A DNA stretch of 64,000 nt from contig SVNA01000005.1 in assembly GCA_015067145.1 (NCBI GenBank), positions 23,174-87,173 of the forward strand. The letters are read 5' to 3'. Shown here piece after piece: positions 1 to 8,164 of the stretch. Position 1 is the first letter of the stretch. Every line of letters starts with the position of its first letter. The notes under the pieces are model-generated. The model was not told the origin of the DNA. It ran no database searches and saw nothing but the letters and a program-made list of their open reading frames with translations. The stretch is from Oscillospiraceae bacterium. GTDB lineage: Bacteria; Bacillota; Clostridia; Oscillospirales; Ruminococcaceae. The position numbers and the translations under genes were made by a program.

Positions 1-1478
1 TGTTTACACTGTCCTATACAGGTGTAAATGCAGGCATGGTTATCTGCGTTGCGGATGACCCTGGCATGCACTCCTCCCAGAACGAACAGGACAGCCGCCA
101 TTACGCCCTTGCGGCAAAGGTACCTATGCTGGAGCCTGCAGATTCTGCCGAAGCACTGGAGTTCACAAAGCTTGCATACGAACTTTCCGAAAAATATGAT
201 ACACCTGTTATTGTAAAGATGTGCACACGCGTTGCCCATTCCCAGAGTATTGTGGAAACAGCAGAACGTGTTGAATGTACAAAGGAATACGCAAAGGACA
301 TTGCAAAATATGTAATGATGCCTGCAAATGCAAAAAAACGTCACCCTGTTGTGGAAGAGAGAACAGCAAAGCTGACTGAATATGCCGAAACAGCATCAAT
401 CAACCGTGTGGAAGCAGGCGAAAGCAATGAAATGGGCTTTATCACCTCCTCCACAAGCTATCAGTACATAAAAGAGGTGTTCGGTGACAGATACCCTGTT
501 ATGAAGCTGGGTATGATATGGCCGCTGCCAACCGAAAGCATAAAAAGCTTTGCGGCTTCTGTAGATAAGCTTATAATAGTGGAAGAGCTGGACAGCTTTA
601 TCGAAACACACTGCAGAAATATCGGTGTGGACTGCATCGGCAAGGAAAGATTCTCCCTTATTGACGAACTCAGTCAGGGCAGGGTTGCCGCTGCAATGGG
701 CATAAGCACAGAAAAAGGTATCGAACTTGGCGAAACAATCCCGCCAAGACCGCCTGTTATGTGTGCAGGCTGCCCCCACAGAGGCTTGTTCTATACACTA
801 AAAAAGAACAAGCTGAATGTACTTGGCGATATCGGCTGCTACACCCTTGGTGCAGTTGCACCGCTTTCCGCCCTTGACAGCACAATATGTATGGGTGCAT
901 CCGTTTCCGGTATTCACGGCTTCTGCAAAAGCAGTAACGGAGCCATGGACGGCAACACAGTTGCAGTTATTGGCGACTCCACCTTTATGCACTCGGGTAT
1001 AACAGGTCTTGTGAACATCGCCTACAACCAGTCCAATAGCACAGTTATTATAGTGGACAACTCCATCACAGGTATGACAGGCCACCAGCACAACCCTACA
1101 ACAGGCTTTAACCTCAAGGGCGAAGCTGCCGCAAAGGTTGACCTTGAGGCACTTTGCAGAGCGGTTGGCATAAACCGTGTAACAGTGGTTGACCCATACA
1201 ATCTGGCAGAATGCGACAGGGTTATAAAGGAAGAGCTCAAAGCGGCAGAGCCATCGGTTATCATCTCCCGCCGTCCATGTGCACTGCTTAAAACCGTAAA
1301 GCACGCAGGTCCTATTTCCGTTGACAGCGGAAAATGCAAAGGCTGCAAGGCATGTATGCAGATTGGCTGTCCTGCCATCAGCATGGAAAATGGTGTTGCA
1401 AAGATTGACGCAACCCAGTGCACAGGCTGCAGCGTATGTAAACAGCTTTGCAGATTTGACGCATTCAAGGAGGTTTAG
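1..1478 (+). CDS. iorA: Indolepyruvate:ferredoxin oxidoreductase alpha subunit, 5' truncated by window edge
   Basis: The reading frame is open from the first full codon (position 3), so the true start lies outside the window. IorA with IorB oxidatively decarboxylates aryl pyruvates (from Trp, Phe, Tyr) to aryl-acetyl-CoA and reduces ferredoxin in the cytoplasm. The part seen has the SYTGVNAGM stretch of the pyrimidine-binding region, the MCAGCPHRG motif and a TPP-binding half (GDIGCYTLG; GDSTFMHSG), and ends in two 4Fe-4S motifs (CKGCKAC then CTGCSVC). That order is standard for the family. iorB starts 2 nt downstream, so the two are co-translated. Family assignment is firm; the preferred substrate cannot be read from sequence. 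Confidence 0.96.
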   Translation, partial: FTLSYTGVNAGMVICVADDPGMHSSQNEQDSRHYALAAKVPMLEPADSAEALEFTKLAYELSEKYDTPVIVKMCTRVAHSQSIVETAERVECTKEYAKDIAKYVMMPANAKKRHPVVEERTAKLTEYAETASINRVEAGESNEMGFITSSTSYQYIKEVFGDRYPVMKLGMIWPLPTESIKSFAASVDKLIIVEELDSFIETHCRNIGVDCIGKERFSLIDELSQGRVAAAMGISTEKGIELGETIPPRPPVMCAGCPHRGLFYTLKKNKLNVLGDIGCYTLGAVAPLSALDSTICMGASVSGIHGFCKSSNGAMDGNTVAVIGDSTFMHSGITGLVNIAYNQSNSTVIIVDNSITGMTGHQHNPTTGFNLKGEAAAKVDLEALCRAVGINRVTVVDPYNLAECDRVIKEELKAAEPSVIISRRPCALLKTVKHAGPISVDSGKCKGCKACMQIGCPAISMENGVAKIDATQCTGCSVCKQLCRFDAFKEV

Positions 1479-1480
1479 CC

Positions 1481-2053
1481 ATGGAAACTAAAAATATAAT
1501 GATTGTTGGCGTAGGCGGCCAGGGCAGCCTGCTGGCTTCCAAACTGCTTGGCAGACTGTTGCTGACACGGGGCTATGATGTAAAGGTGTCGGAGGTACAC
1601 GGCATGAGCCAGCGTGGCGGCAGCGTTGTAACCTATGTGCGTTTCGGCGACAGGGTATACTCCCCTGTTATCGACAAAGGTGAGGCGGATTTTATCGTGG
1701 CTTTTGAACTTCTGGAGGCTGCACGCTGGACAGAATATCTCAAACCAAACGGAAAAATTATTGTAAACACACAGCAGATAAACCCGATGCCTGTAATTTC
1801 CGGCAGGGCAGAGTATCCGCAGCAGCTTGCAGAGAAAATGCAGCAGGCAGGTGCAGACACCGATGCTTTTGATGCTTTGTCACTTGCAATGCAGGCAGGC
1901 AGCACAAAGGCGGTAAACCTTGTACTTATGGGCCGTATGTCAAAGTATTTTGACTTTACCGAAGAAGAATGGCTGGCAGCTATCGAAGAAAGCGTGCCGC
2001 CAAAATTCCAGCAGCTTAATAAAACTGCGTTTTCTCTGGGCAGAAATCAGTAG
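1481..2053 (+). CDS. iorB: Indolepyruvate:ferredoxin oxidoreductase beta subunit
   Basis: A 190-aa protein of the usual IorB length. It opens with the glycine-rich GVGGQGSLLASKLLG loop and has the EVHGMSQRGGSV motif typical of the gamma domain of 2-oxoacid:ferredoxin oxidoreductases. It pairs with IorA, encoded immediately upstream; the ribosome site (AAGGAGG) lies within the last codons of iorA. Together with the following CoA ligase it defines an aryl-pyruvate/aryl-acetate unit. Confidence 0.95.
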   Translation: METKNIMIVGVGGQGSLLASKLLGRLLLTRGYDVKVSEVHGMSQRGGSVVTYVRFGDRVYSPVIDKGEADFIVAFELLEAARWTEYLKPNGKIIVNTQQINPMPVISGRAEYPQQLAEKMQQAGADTDAFDALSLAMQAGSTKAVNLVLMGRMSKYFDFTEEEWLAAIEESVPPKFQQLNKTAFSLGRNQ

Positions 2054-2103
2054 TTTTGAAATATAAAAAATTTGCAGAAAATTTGTAAAAGGAGAAAAAT
2101 GTT

Positions 2104-3402
2104 ATGGCAAAGTATTATCAGCAAGAAATCGAAACGATGCCATATCCGCAGCTGAGAGAGCTGCAGAATGACCGCTTCATGAAACAAATCAGACACGTGT
2201 GGGAGGATGTACCTTACTACCGTCAGAAGATGATTGACCACGGTGTAACACTCGATGACATCAAAAGCATCGATGACCTGCACAAACTGCCTTTTTTGAC
2301 AAAAGCAGACCTGAGAGAAGCATATCCTTACGGCTTAAAGGGCAAGCCTCTCAGCGAATGTGTGCGCATTCAGTCCACATCCGGCACAACAGGCAAACGT
2401 GTGGTGGCTTTCTACACCCAGCACGACGTTGATTTGTGGGAAGACTGCTGTGCCCGTGCAATTATGGCGGCAGGCGGCACAAATGAGGATGTGTGTCAGG
2501 TGGCATACGGCTACGGCCTGTTCACAGGCGGCCCGGGCCTCAACGGCGGCAGCCACAGGGTAGGCTGTCTCACACTGCCGATGTCTTCGGGCAACACAGA
2601 CAGACAGATTCAGTTTATGACCGACCTTGGTGCAACAATTCTCTGCTGCACACCTTCCTATGCGGCATATCTTGCAGAATCCATTCAGGAAAAAGGTATG
2701 CGTGACCAGATTAAGCTCAAGGCAGGCATCTTCGGTGCAGAGGCATGGAGCGAAGATATGCGTCATGATATCGAAAACAAACTGGGTATCAAGGCTTATG
2801 ATATCTACGGCCTTACCGAAACCAGCGGTCCCGGTGTAGCTTTTGAATGTGAAGAGCAGCGCGGCATGCACATCAACGAGGACCACTTTATCGCCGAAAT
2901 TATCGACCCTGACACTGGTGAGGTACTGCCTGAGGGCAGCAAGGGCGAACTGGTGTTCACAGCCATTACAAAAGAGGCTTTCCCTCTTATGCGTTACCGC
3001 ACACGTGACATCTGTGTGCTCAGCCGTGAAAAATGCTCCTGCGGCAGAACCCATGTGCGTATGAGCAAACCTATGGGCCGCAGCGACGATATGCTTATCA
3101 TCCGCGGTGTAAACGTGTTCCCGTCACAGATAGAAACTGTGCTTATGCAGCAGGGCTACAGTGCAAACTACCAGATTGTGGTTGACCGTGTAAACAACAC
3201 CGACACATTTGAAGTGCTGGTAGAGATGAACCCTGATATGTTCAGCGACTCCCTTGCAAAAATCCACGAAAGAGAAAAGAAAGTTGTGGAAGCAATGCGT
3301 TCCATGCTGGGCATCTCGCCAAAGGTTAAGCTTGTTGCACCAAAATCCATCGCCCGCAGCGAAGGCAAGGCTGTGCGTGTAGTGGACAAACGCAAAATAT
3401 AA
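2104..3402 (+). CDS. paaK: Phenylacetate-CoA ligase (AMP-forming)
   Basis: A 432-aa adenylate-forming enzyme that makes aryl-acetyl-CoA from arylacetate, ATP and CoA; in this context it may run towards ATP formation from aryl-acetyl-CoA made by IorAB, which is inference. Visible motifs are the P-loop-like STSGTTGKR (near residue 90), YDIYGLTE, and RYRTRDI with the C-terminal RSDDMLIIRGVNVFPSQIE hinge region of the PaaK family. A second ATG 5 nt upstream is out of frame; the start used has AAGGAG 9 nt before it. It lies 50 nt after iorB and 20 nt before an ACT-domain gene, so one operon is likely. Confidence 0.94.
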   Translation: MAKYYQQEIETMPYPQLRELQNDRFMKQIRHVWEDVPYYRQKMIDHGVTLDDIKSIDDLHKLPFLTKADLREAYPYGLKGKPLSECVRIQSTSGTTGKRVVAFYTQHDVDLWEDCCARAIMAAGGTNEDVCQVAYGYGLFTGGPGLNGGSHRVGCLTLPMSSGNTDRQIQFMTDLGATILCCTPSYAAYLAESIQEKGMRDQIKLKAGIFGAEAWSEDMRHDIENKLGIKAYDIYGLTETSGPGVAFECEEQRGMHINEDHFIAEIIDPDTGEVLPEGSKGELVFTAITKEAFPLMRYRTRDICVLSREKCSCGRTHVRMSKPMGRSDDMLIIRGVNVFPSQIETVLMQQGYSANYQIVVDRVNNTDTFEVLVEMNPDMFSDSLAKIHEREKKVVEAMRSMLGISPKVKLVAPKSIARSEGKAVRVVDKRKI

Positions 3403-3422
3403 CGACACAAAGGAGAAAGACT

Positions 3423-3854
3423 ATGAATATACATCAGATTTCTGTTTTTCTGGAAAACCGTGCAGGTCAGCTGTCTGAACTGACAAATCTGCTGGCAGAT
3501 GCCAATATTGATATCCGTGCCATCTCTATTGCCGAGACAACCGACTACGGCCTTGTGCGTATGATTGTGGACAACAGCAAAAAGGCAAGCGACACTTTGC
3601 TTTCTCACGGAAATGTACTTTCCATGACACCTGTACTGGCTGTGGAGGTACCTGACCGCCCTGCAGGGCTGGCAGAGCTGCTCAAAGTGTTTGAAGAATA
3701 CAATATAAACATTGAATATATGTACTCCCTTTTCACACACCGCGAGGGTATGGCATATATGGTTATCAAGGTTTCTGACGAAAGTGCAGTGCTCGGAGTT
3801 GCCGAAAAAGGCCTTATCACACTTGCAGATGCGAAATTTCTCGGCCTTGAATAG
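3423..3854 (+). CDS. Tandem ACT-domain protein
   Basis: A 143-aa protein made of two ACT-type regulatory repeats (about 1-70 and 71-143): the first opens IHQISVFLENRAGQLSEL, the second EVPDRPAGLAELLKVF. There is no catalytic domain. ACT repeats bind amino acids, so it probably senses aromatic or branched amino acids for the ior/paaK operon. It is last in the operon and followed by a strong terminator. Such ACT genes are commonly found next to paaK and iorAB; the ligand is not known. Confidence 0.88.
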   Translation: MNIHQISVFLENRAGQLSELTNLLADANIDIRAISIAETTDYGLVRMIVDNSKKASDTLLSHGNVLSMTPVLAVEVPDRPAGLAELLKVFEEYNINIEYMYSLFTHREGMAYMVIKVSDESAVLGVAEKGLITLADAKFLGLE

Positions 3855-3906
3855 ACTGTAAGGAAAAGGCAATCTGCCAGAGCATTATCCCGATAAAAAG
3901 CACAAA

Positions 3907-3953
3907 TACCCACCGCAACACTTTCCTGTGTTGCGGTGGGTAAATTTCTGTTG
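3907..3953 (+). terminator. Rho-independent terminator of the ior-paaK operon
   Basis: Perfect 14-bp stem (3907-3920 with 3929-3942) around an 8-nt loop, followed by a T-rich run. It closes the iorA-iorB-paaK-ACT operon. Confidence 0.85.
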
Positions 3954-4015
3954 CTTTAACGAAAAATAAATCCCGGGTTATACTGGGGGAATAAAAATCT
4001 TCAGATAAAAGAAAC

Positions 4016-4068
4016 CTCCTTTTGGTAGGATGTATGTAGGTTTGCCAACCGCATACAGCCAAAAGGAG
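4016..4068 (+). promoter_or_regulatory. IS200-type left-end hairpin sequestering the transposase ribosome site
   Basis: CTCCTTTTGG (4016-4025) pairs perfectly with CCAAAAGGAG (4059-4068), with further pairing inside (GTATG/CATAC). The 3' arm contains the Shine-Dalgarno sequence of the transposase start at 4077, so in RNA the ribosome site would be buried. This is the known arrangement in IS200, where such a hairpin limits transposase synthesis. Confidence 0.7.
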
Positions 4069-4076
4069 ATTTACAA

Positions 4077-4205
4077 ATGAAAGACATAAATAGTTTATCA
4101 CATTCAAAATTGAGATGCCGGTACCACATAGCTTTTGCCCCAAAATATCGCAGACAAGAAGTGTACGGAAAGATAAAAGCAGATACAGGAAATACATTGA
4201 GAAGC
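4077..4205 (+). pseudogene. tnpA: Truncated IS200/IS605 family TnpA (Y1 transposase) remnant
   Basis: The first ~42 residues read like an IS200-type transposase N-terminus: MKDINSLSHSK, then CRYHIAFAPKYRRQ, then YGKIKAD. This region carries the strand motif before the HUH site. Similarity stops near residue 42, and the rest (HUH histidines, catalytic Tyr) is missing; the sequence then runs into the 3' end of the opposing GNAT gene. It is an insertion whose right part has been deleted. The ORF stays open to 4370 only by chance, over the antisense of that gene. Confidence 0.8.
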
Positions 4206-4231
4206 TGTGACAATGTTTCGAAACATAGATT

Positions 4232-4771
4232 TTATTCGTTCAGCAGGGAAAATCTTATATGGTCCTCCCACACGCCGTTAACCTCGAGACAGCGTCTGGA
4301 CAACCCCTCAGGCATAAAGTTCAGCTTTTCCATAACGCGGATGCTCTTTTTATTGCGGGGCATAACATAGCTTTCTATGCGGTGAAGCTGCAGAATATTC
4401 CAGGCGAAACCGATAACCTCTGCTACAGCCTCGGTGGCATAGCCTTTGCCCTGACAGTCAGCAGAGATTTTATAGGAGAGATAACAGCTTTTTACACTGC
4501 CGAAAAGAATGTTGGAGATGCATACCGTGCCGATGATGCGGTCATCGCCCTTTTCGCTTAGCCAGAAACGGAACTCCTGGCATTTCTGGCTGGCTTTGTC
4601 CTCTTCCTTTAAAATCTGCCGCATACCATAGGCGGTGTAGTATTCCTTTGGCCTTCTTGGCTCGGTATCGGCAAGAGCGGTACGGTTTTCTGTGTTGAAC
4701 TGTGCCACCTTTTCGGCAAGGCGGGGATGGCTTAATGTGAGTACAAGACGTGGGGTGAACAAGCGGTACAA
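4232..4771 (-). CDS. GNAT family N-acetyltransferase (RimJ/RimL-like)
   Basis: A 179-aa protein with the N-terminal TPRLVLTL strand of RimJ/RimL acetyltransferases, a mid-domain WLSEKGDDRIIGTVCI strand, the acetyl-CoA loop region (QGKGYATEAV, near residue 125) and the HRIESYVMPRNKKSIRVMEK segment. The start appears to be TTG, with AAGGAG 8 nt upstream; no ATG is available without losing the first strand. Its substrate (a protein N-terminus or a small molecule) cannot be told. It is monocistronic, with its 3' end abutting the IS200 remnant. Confidence 0.87.
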   Translation of the reverse strand: MYRLFTPRLVLTLSHPRLAEKVAQFNTENRTALADTEPRRPKEYYTAYGMRQILKEEDKASQKCQEFRFWLSEKGDDRIIGTVCISNILFGSVKSCYLSYKISADCQGKGYATEAVAEVIGFAWNILQLHRIESYVMPRNKKSIRVMEKLNFMPEGLSRRCLEVNGVWEDHIRFSLLNE

Positions 4772-4926
4772 AGCGGTGTCTCCTTGTGAATTTTTTCTTG
4801 CAAAAATACGGGTTTCATATTAATATTATATATAACTATGATATAATGGCAGGGTGTTTATTTCAAGTGAAAAATGCTTGATTTAACGGCCATATTTCAA
4901 AAAATCAGTTATGGGGGATTGTACCG

Positions 4927-6015
4927 ATGTTTGCGCTTAAAGCACGAGCCGATAGAATCATAAAATTACTGGAACTTACAAAAACAGATGCCTGTGTGGT
5001 TAAAAGCTTTGAAAACCGCCGATATCTTACAGGCCTTGCCACAAGTGCAGGCATGGTAGTTATCACAAAAAAGGGCAACAGATATTTTGTTGTGGATGAC
5101 AGATACGAAGAGATTGCCACAAAACAGCTGGTGCCACAGGGCTTTATTGTCCGCGGGCTGCTCAACTACGACAACTATGCCGAAATTATGTACGATATCG
5201 TACAGAGAGACCACGTTTCCGTTATGCTGCTGGAAAGCGACGGTATAAGCCATGAGGAATATGTAAAGTTTGAAAACAGCATGTACTCCAAGGTTATGCC
5301 GCTCAAAGCACAGCTTAACAAGATCAGGGCAATAAAGGACCTTGAGGAAGTGGAGAACATAAAAACCGCACAGCGTATCAGCGAAAAGGTTTTTGACGAA
5401 ATACTGGAATACATCAAACCGGGCATGAGTGAAAAACAGGTGGAGGCAAAGATTGTGCATAGTCTGCTGGAAAACGGGTCTGATCTTGCAAAATTTCATA
5501 TGTGCTGTGTATCGGGGCCGAACTCCAGCCTTATTCATGGTGCGGCAACCGACCGAATAATCGGAAAAGGCGACCCGCTGCTGCTGGATTTTGGTGCTAT
5601 CTACAAGGGTTACCGCAGCTGTATGTCCCGTACAGTCTGCGTGGGTAAACCAAGCGAGGATTTTGAAAGAGCATACAACGCTGTAAAAACCGCATCTGTT
5701 CTGGGTGCAAAATATGTAAAAGCGGGTGCATCAGCACAGTCTGTTGACGAGGAAATCCGCGGTGTGCTGGAGGATATGGGTTACGGCGGCAACTTCCGCC
5801 ACGCAGCAGGCCATGGCATAGGTCTTGATTATATAGAGCTGCCTATTCTTGGCCACAAATCAAATGAAATTCTCAATGTGGGCAACCTTATGGTTGTGGA
5901 ACCGGGTGTTTATATGAAAGGCGAGTACGGCATCCGCATCGGCGATTTATACCATATCGGCGAAAATGGTACAGAGAATTTAACCCGTACTGCCAAGGAT
6001 TTGATTATACTTTAA
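4927..6015 (+). CDS. M24 (Xaa-Pro aminopeptidase) family protein with altered metal site
   Basis: A 362-aa creatinase N-domain plus M24 'pita-bread' domain, the full length of PepP/PepQ-type aminopeptidases. Of the five dinuclear-metal ligands expected, three are present (Asp221 in LLLDFGA, His296 in GHGIG, Glu325 in VVEPG). The second Asp is Cys232 (GYRSCMSRT instead of the usual SDxTRT) and the last Glu is Gly339 (GIRIGDLY instead of RIED). The His two residues before the Glu-Pro motif is also lost (DYIELP). Peptidase activity is therefore doubtful although the fold looks intact. It stands alone between the GNAT gene and a terminator. Confidence 0.85.
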   Translation: MFALKARADRIIKLLELTKTDACVVKSFENRRYLTGLATSAGMVVITKKGNRYFVVDDRYEEIATKQLVPQGFIVRGLLNYDNYAEIMYDIVQRDHVSVMLLESDGISHEEYVKFENSMYSKVMPLKAQLNKIRAIKDLEEVENIKTAQRISEKVFDEILEYIKPGMSEKQVEAKIVHSLLENGSDLAKFHMCCVSGPNSSLIHGAATDRIIGKGDPLLLDFGAIYKGYRSCMSRTVCVGKPSEDFERAYNAVKTASVLGAKYVKAGASAQSVDEEIRGVLEDMGYGGNFRHAAGHGIGLDYIELPILGHKSNEILNVGNLMVVEPGVYMKGEYGIRIGDLYHIGENGTENLTRTAKDLIIL

Positions 6016-6031
6016 TATATGATAAAATATT

Positions 6032-6076
6032 GCTGCAGAGACTGTTGTAAGATGCTGTTTCTGCAGTATTTTTTAT
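6032..6076 (+). terminator. Terminator after the M24 gene
   Basis: An 11-bp stem with two G-U pairs (6032-6042 with 6057-6067), a 14-nt loop, then ATTTTTTAT. It lies 17 nt after the stop of the M24 gene. Confidence 0.7.
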
Positions 6077-6199
6077 AAAAATTTAAAAATTCTACTGCAG
6101 GTAGAGTGATGAAACAGCCTGTGGGTGTGCTTTTAGAATATGATATGTTAAATTGAAACTGTAAACCAACGGCATTTTTAACGCAAAAAGGAGGCTCCT

Positions 6200-7435
6200 A
6201 TGGAAAATATGCAGATAATGGGGCTTGTAATAAAGGAAAAACGCAGGGAGCTTGATCTGACACAGAAAGAGCTGGCAGAAAAGCTGAATGTGTCGGACAA
6301 GGCGGTGTCAAAATGGGAACGCAGCGAAAGTCTGCCCGATGTAACGCTGATACCGCTGATTGCAGCAGCCCTTGGGGTGAGCATAGATTATCTCATGACG
6401 GGGAAAACCGCAGGGGACAGTGCAGATAAAAGCGGAATTTCCTGGCAGGAAAAACAGGCGAGGGAAGCGGCGGTGAAAATTGCGGCGGAGACAGCACAGA
6501 GCAAAATAAACGTTATGTATACCATATTTGTTTTTGTGCTGCTGGCAGCACTGGTGTGCTTCTGGTTTGTGGACAGTTTATTCGGAGGTTTTATACAGCT
6601 GACCAGATTTATATATGTACCGGTGGTGTATGTATTTATTGTTTTTGCCATGTATACAATATTTGCCGCAGCTGTGCGTACAAGACGCACAGCATTTAAA
6701 GCTACATACGGATATGATGTAAAGGGCGGCCTCAATGTGGTTATGGCGGTTGTGACTGCAGGGATAATTGTGCTGATGATATACACCTATTCATCCCCGG
6801 CTATGAGAAACGATGACGGTATAATACGGCTGGTTCTCAGCAGGGTGAATTTCCCTGTAAGCGACAGGTATTCAATCCTTTACAGAGGAGGATACAAAGT
6901 TGCTGTATCGGCTGTGGTATACTTTGCGGCGGTTGCTTTGGCAACGGCTTTGGCAAAAAGGGATAACGCTGCAGGTAAAAACATGGTTACAGCCACTGCT
7001 CTGTGTACAGTTATGGCGGTGGTTCATTATATATATGCTGTGGCACAGCAGGTGTATATATACTATAAAAAAGAGTTTATCTACACTGTATGGCTTAAAA
7101 CCAGCCCCGTCCAAGAGATGCTGCACACTGTAAAGACTGCAAATATTGTGTATACGGTTGTAATTGCAGCAGTTGCATTGGTTTTTACCATTATAATTGT
7201 AAAGGACAAAAAACAAAGAAAGGTTCAGCTGATTGCTGTGCTGGCTTTGGCGGCTTATCTTGGCGTATCTGCCTTTGGATTTATCGACACGGGCTACAGC
7301 GGCGAGGGAAGCTATTACGCACAGTTTGTCACAACAAGCATAACAACGGCATTTATGTTTATACCTGCCTGCCCGCATTTGGTTATGGCACTGAATGTAC
7401 TGATACACTGCAGTGAAAAGAAAACAGAAATATAA
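6200..7435 (+). CDS. XRE-type HTH protein with C-terminal multi-pass membrane domain
   Basis: A 411-aa protein. Residues ~7-62 form a Cro/CI-type helix-turn-helix (KRRELDLTQKELAEKLNVSD, then KAVSKWERSESLPDV). The rest is about nine hydrophobic segments from ~residue 105 onward, separated by short polar loops. The plan is that of a membrane-tethered transcription regulator, common in Clostridia, where it often controls a neighbouring transporter; no transporter sits next to this one. Start: AAAGGAGG shortly before the ATG. A terminator follows. Target genes are unknown. Confidence 0.82.
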   Translation: MENMQIMGLVIKEKRRELDLTQKELAEKLNVSDKAVSKWERSESLPDVTLIPLIAAALGVSIDYLMTGKTAGDSADKSGISWQEKQAREAAVKIAAETAQSKINVMYTIFVFVLLAALVCFWFVDSLFGGFIQLTRFIYVPVVYVFIVFAMYTIFAAAVRTRRTAFKATYGYDVKGGLNVVMAVVTAGIIVLMIYTYSSPAMRNDDGIIRLVLSRVNFPVSDRYSILYRGGYKVAVSAVVYFAAVALATALAKRDNAAGKNMVTATALCTVMAVVHYIYAVAQQVYIYYKKEFIYTVWLKTSPVQEMLHTVKTANIVYTVVIAAVALVFTIIIVKDKKQRKVQLIAVLALAAYLGVSAFGFIDTGYSGEGSYYAQFVTTSITTAFMFIPACPHLVMALNVLIHCSEKKTEI

Positions 7436-7449
7436 ATTACGAAATAAAA

Positions 7450-7483
7450 AACTCACGGAAATTCTCATATTCCGTGAGTTTTT
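7450..7483 (+). terminator. Bidirectional terminator between convergent genes
   Basis: Perfect 11-bp stem AACTCACGGAA/TTCCGTGAGTT with a 9-nt loop, T-run on the plus strand and A-run upstream. It separates the HTH-membrane gene from the minus-strand gene starting at 8142. Confidence 0.85.
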
Positions 7484-7509
7484 GTCATTTAATGATAACT
7501 GTAAGCTGA

Positions 7510-8142
7510 TTATTTAACAGTATATTTTGCAAGTGCAGCTTTCATAGCGTTGATATCTGCACCATTGTCCTTTGCGTATTTTTCGCCTGTCAGCTTTTCG
7601 TAGAGGTTATCCATTGTGTAAACCTCGCAGCGTTTGTCTGCGAAAACCTTTGTCTTTTTGCCTGCAAAAACGATAAAGCTGTCTGCCATACCGCATTTTG
7701 CCTTTTCTGCTGCGTAAAGGTCCTTGAAGAAACGCATACTGCCGTTAAGCTCTGTTACAGGGCTTTTAAAGTATGTTTTCTTGCCGCTTGCATCCACTGT
7801 GCACCAGTTTTCATCCTTGTAGCTGCCGTAAACTTCGCCGCCTGCATAGTTTGCTTTGATGGCGATTGTGCCGAAGAAGCCCAGGAGAATAGCATCGAAT
7901 GTAAATTCTTCACCGCCGAAGGAAAGTGTTGTCTTGCCAAGAACTTCAAAACCTTTGAGGCCTGCAAACTTTTTAACTGTACGCATAAGGGCAGAGTTCA
8001 TGGAACTTTCGCTTTCGTCTTTTTTCTTTGGCTTGATGGTGCCTGTCATAAGTGCGTAAACCACTGTTGCGATTATAATTGTCAGTGCAAAGAAGAAGAT
8101 GTAAAATCCAAGTCCTGCGTCCATTGCTGCATTGTTTCCCAT
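7510..8142 (-). CDS. Hypothetical membrane-anchored protein
   Basis: A 210-aa protein of no family I recognise. One membrane segment lies near the N-terminus (residues ~8-32, GFYIFFFALTIIIATVV), then a lysine-rich linker (KPKKKDES), then a soluble domain of ~150 residues with alternating strands. With no signal cleavage site, the bulk should face the cytoplasm or surface depending on topology; the positive linker just after the segment favours a cytoplasmic C-terminus. A good AAGGAG precedes the ATG. It is 22 nt downstream of apbE and probably co-transcribed with it. Confidence 0.75.
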   Translation of the reverse strand: MGNNAAMDAGLGFYIFFFALTIIIATVVYALMTGTIKPKKKDESESSMNSALMRTVKKFAGLKGFEVLGKTTLSFGGEEFTFDAILLGFFGTIAIKANYAGGEVYGSYKDENWCTVDASGKKTYFKSPVTELNGSMRFFKDLYAAEKAKCGMADSFIVFAGKKTKVFADKRCEVYTMDNLYEKLTGEKYAKDNGADINAMKAALAKYTVK

Positions 8143-8164
8143 AATATATATCTCCTTAAATTAA

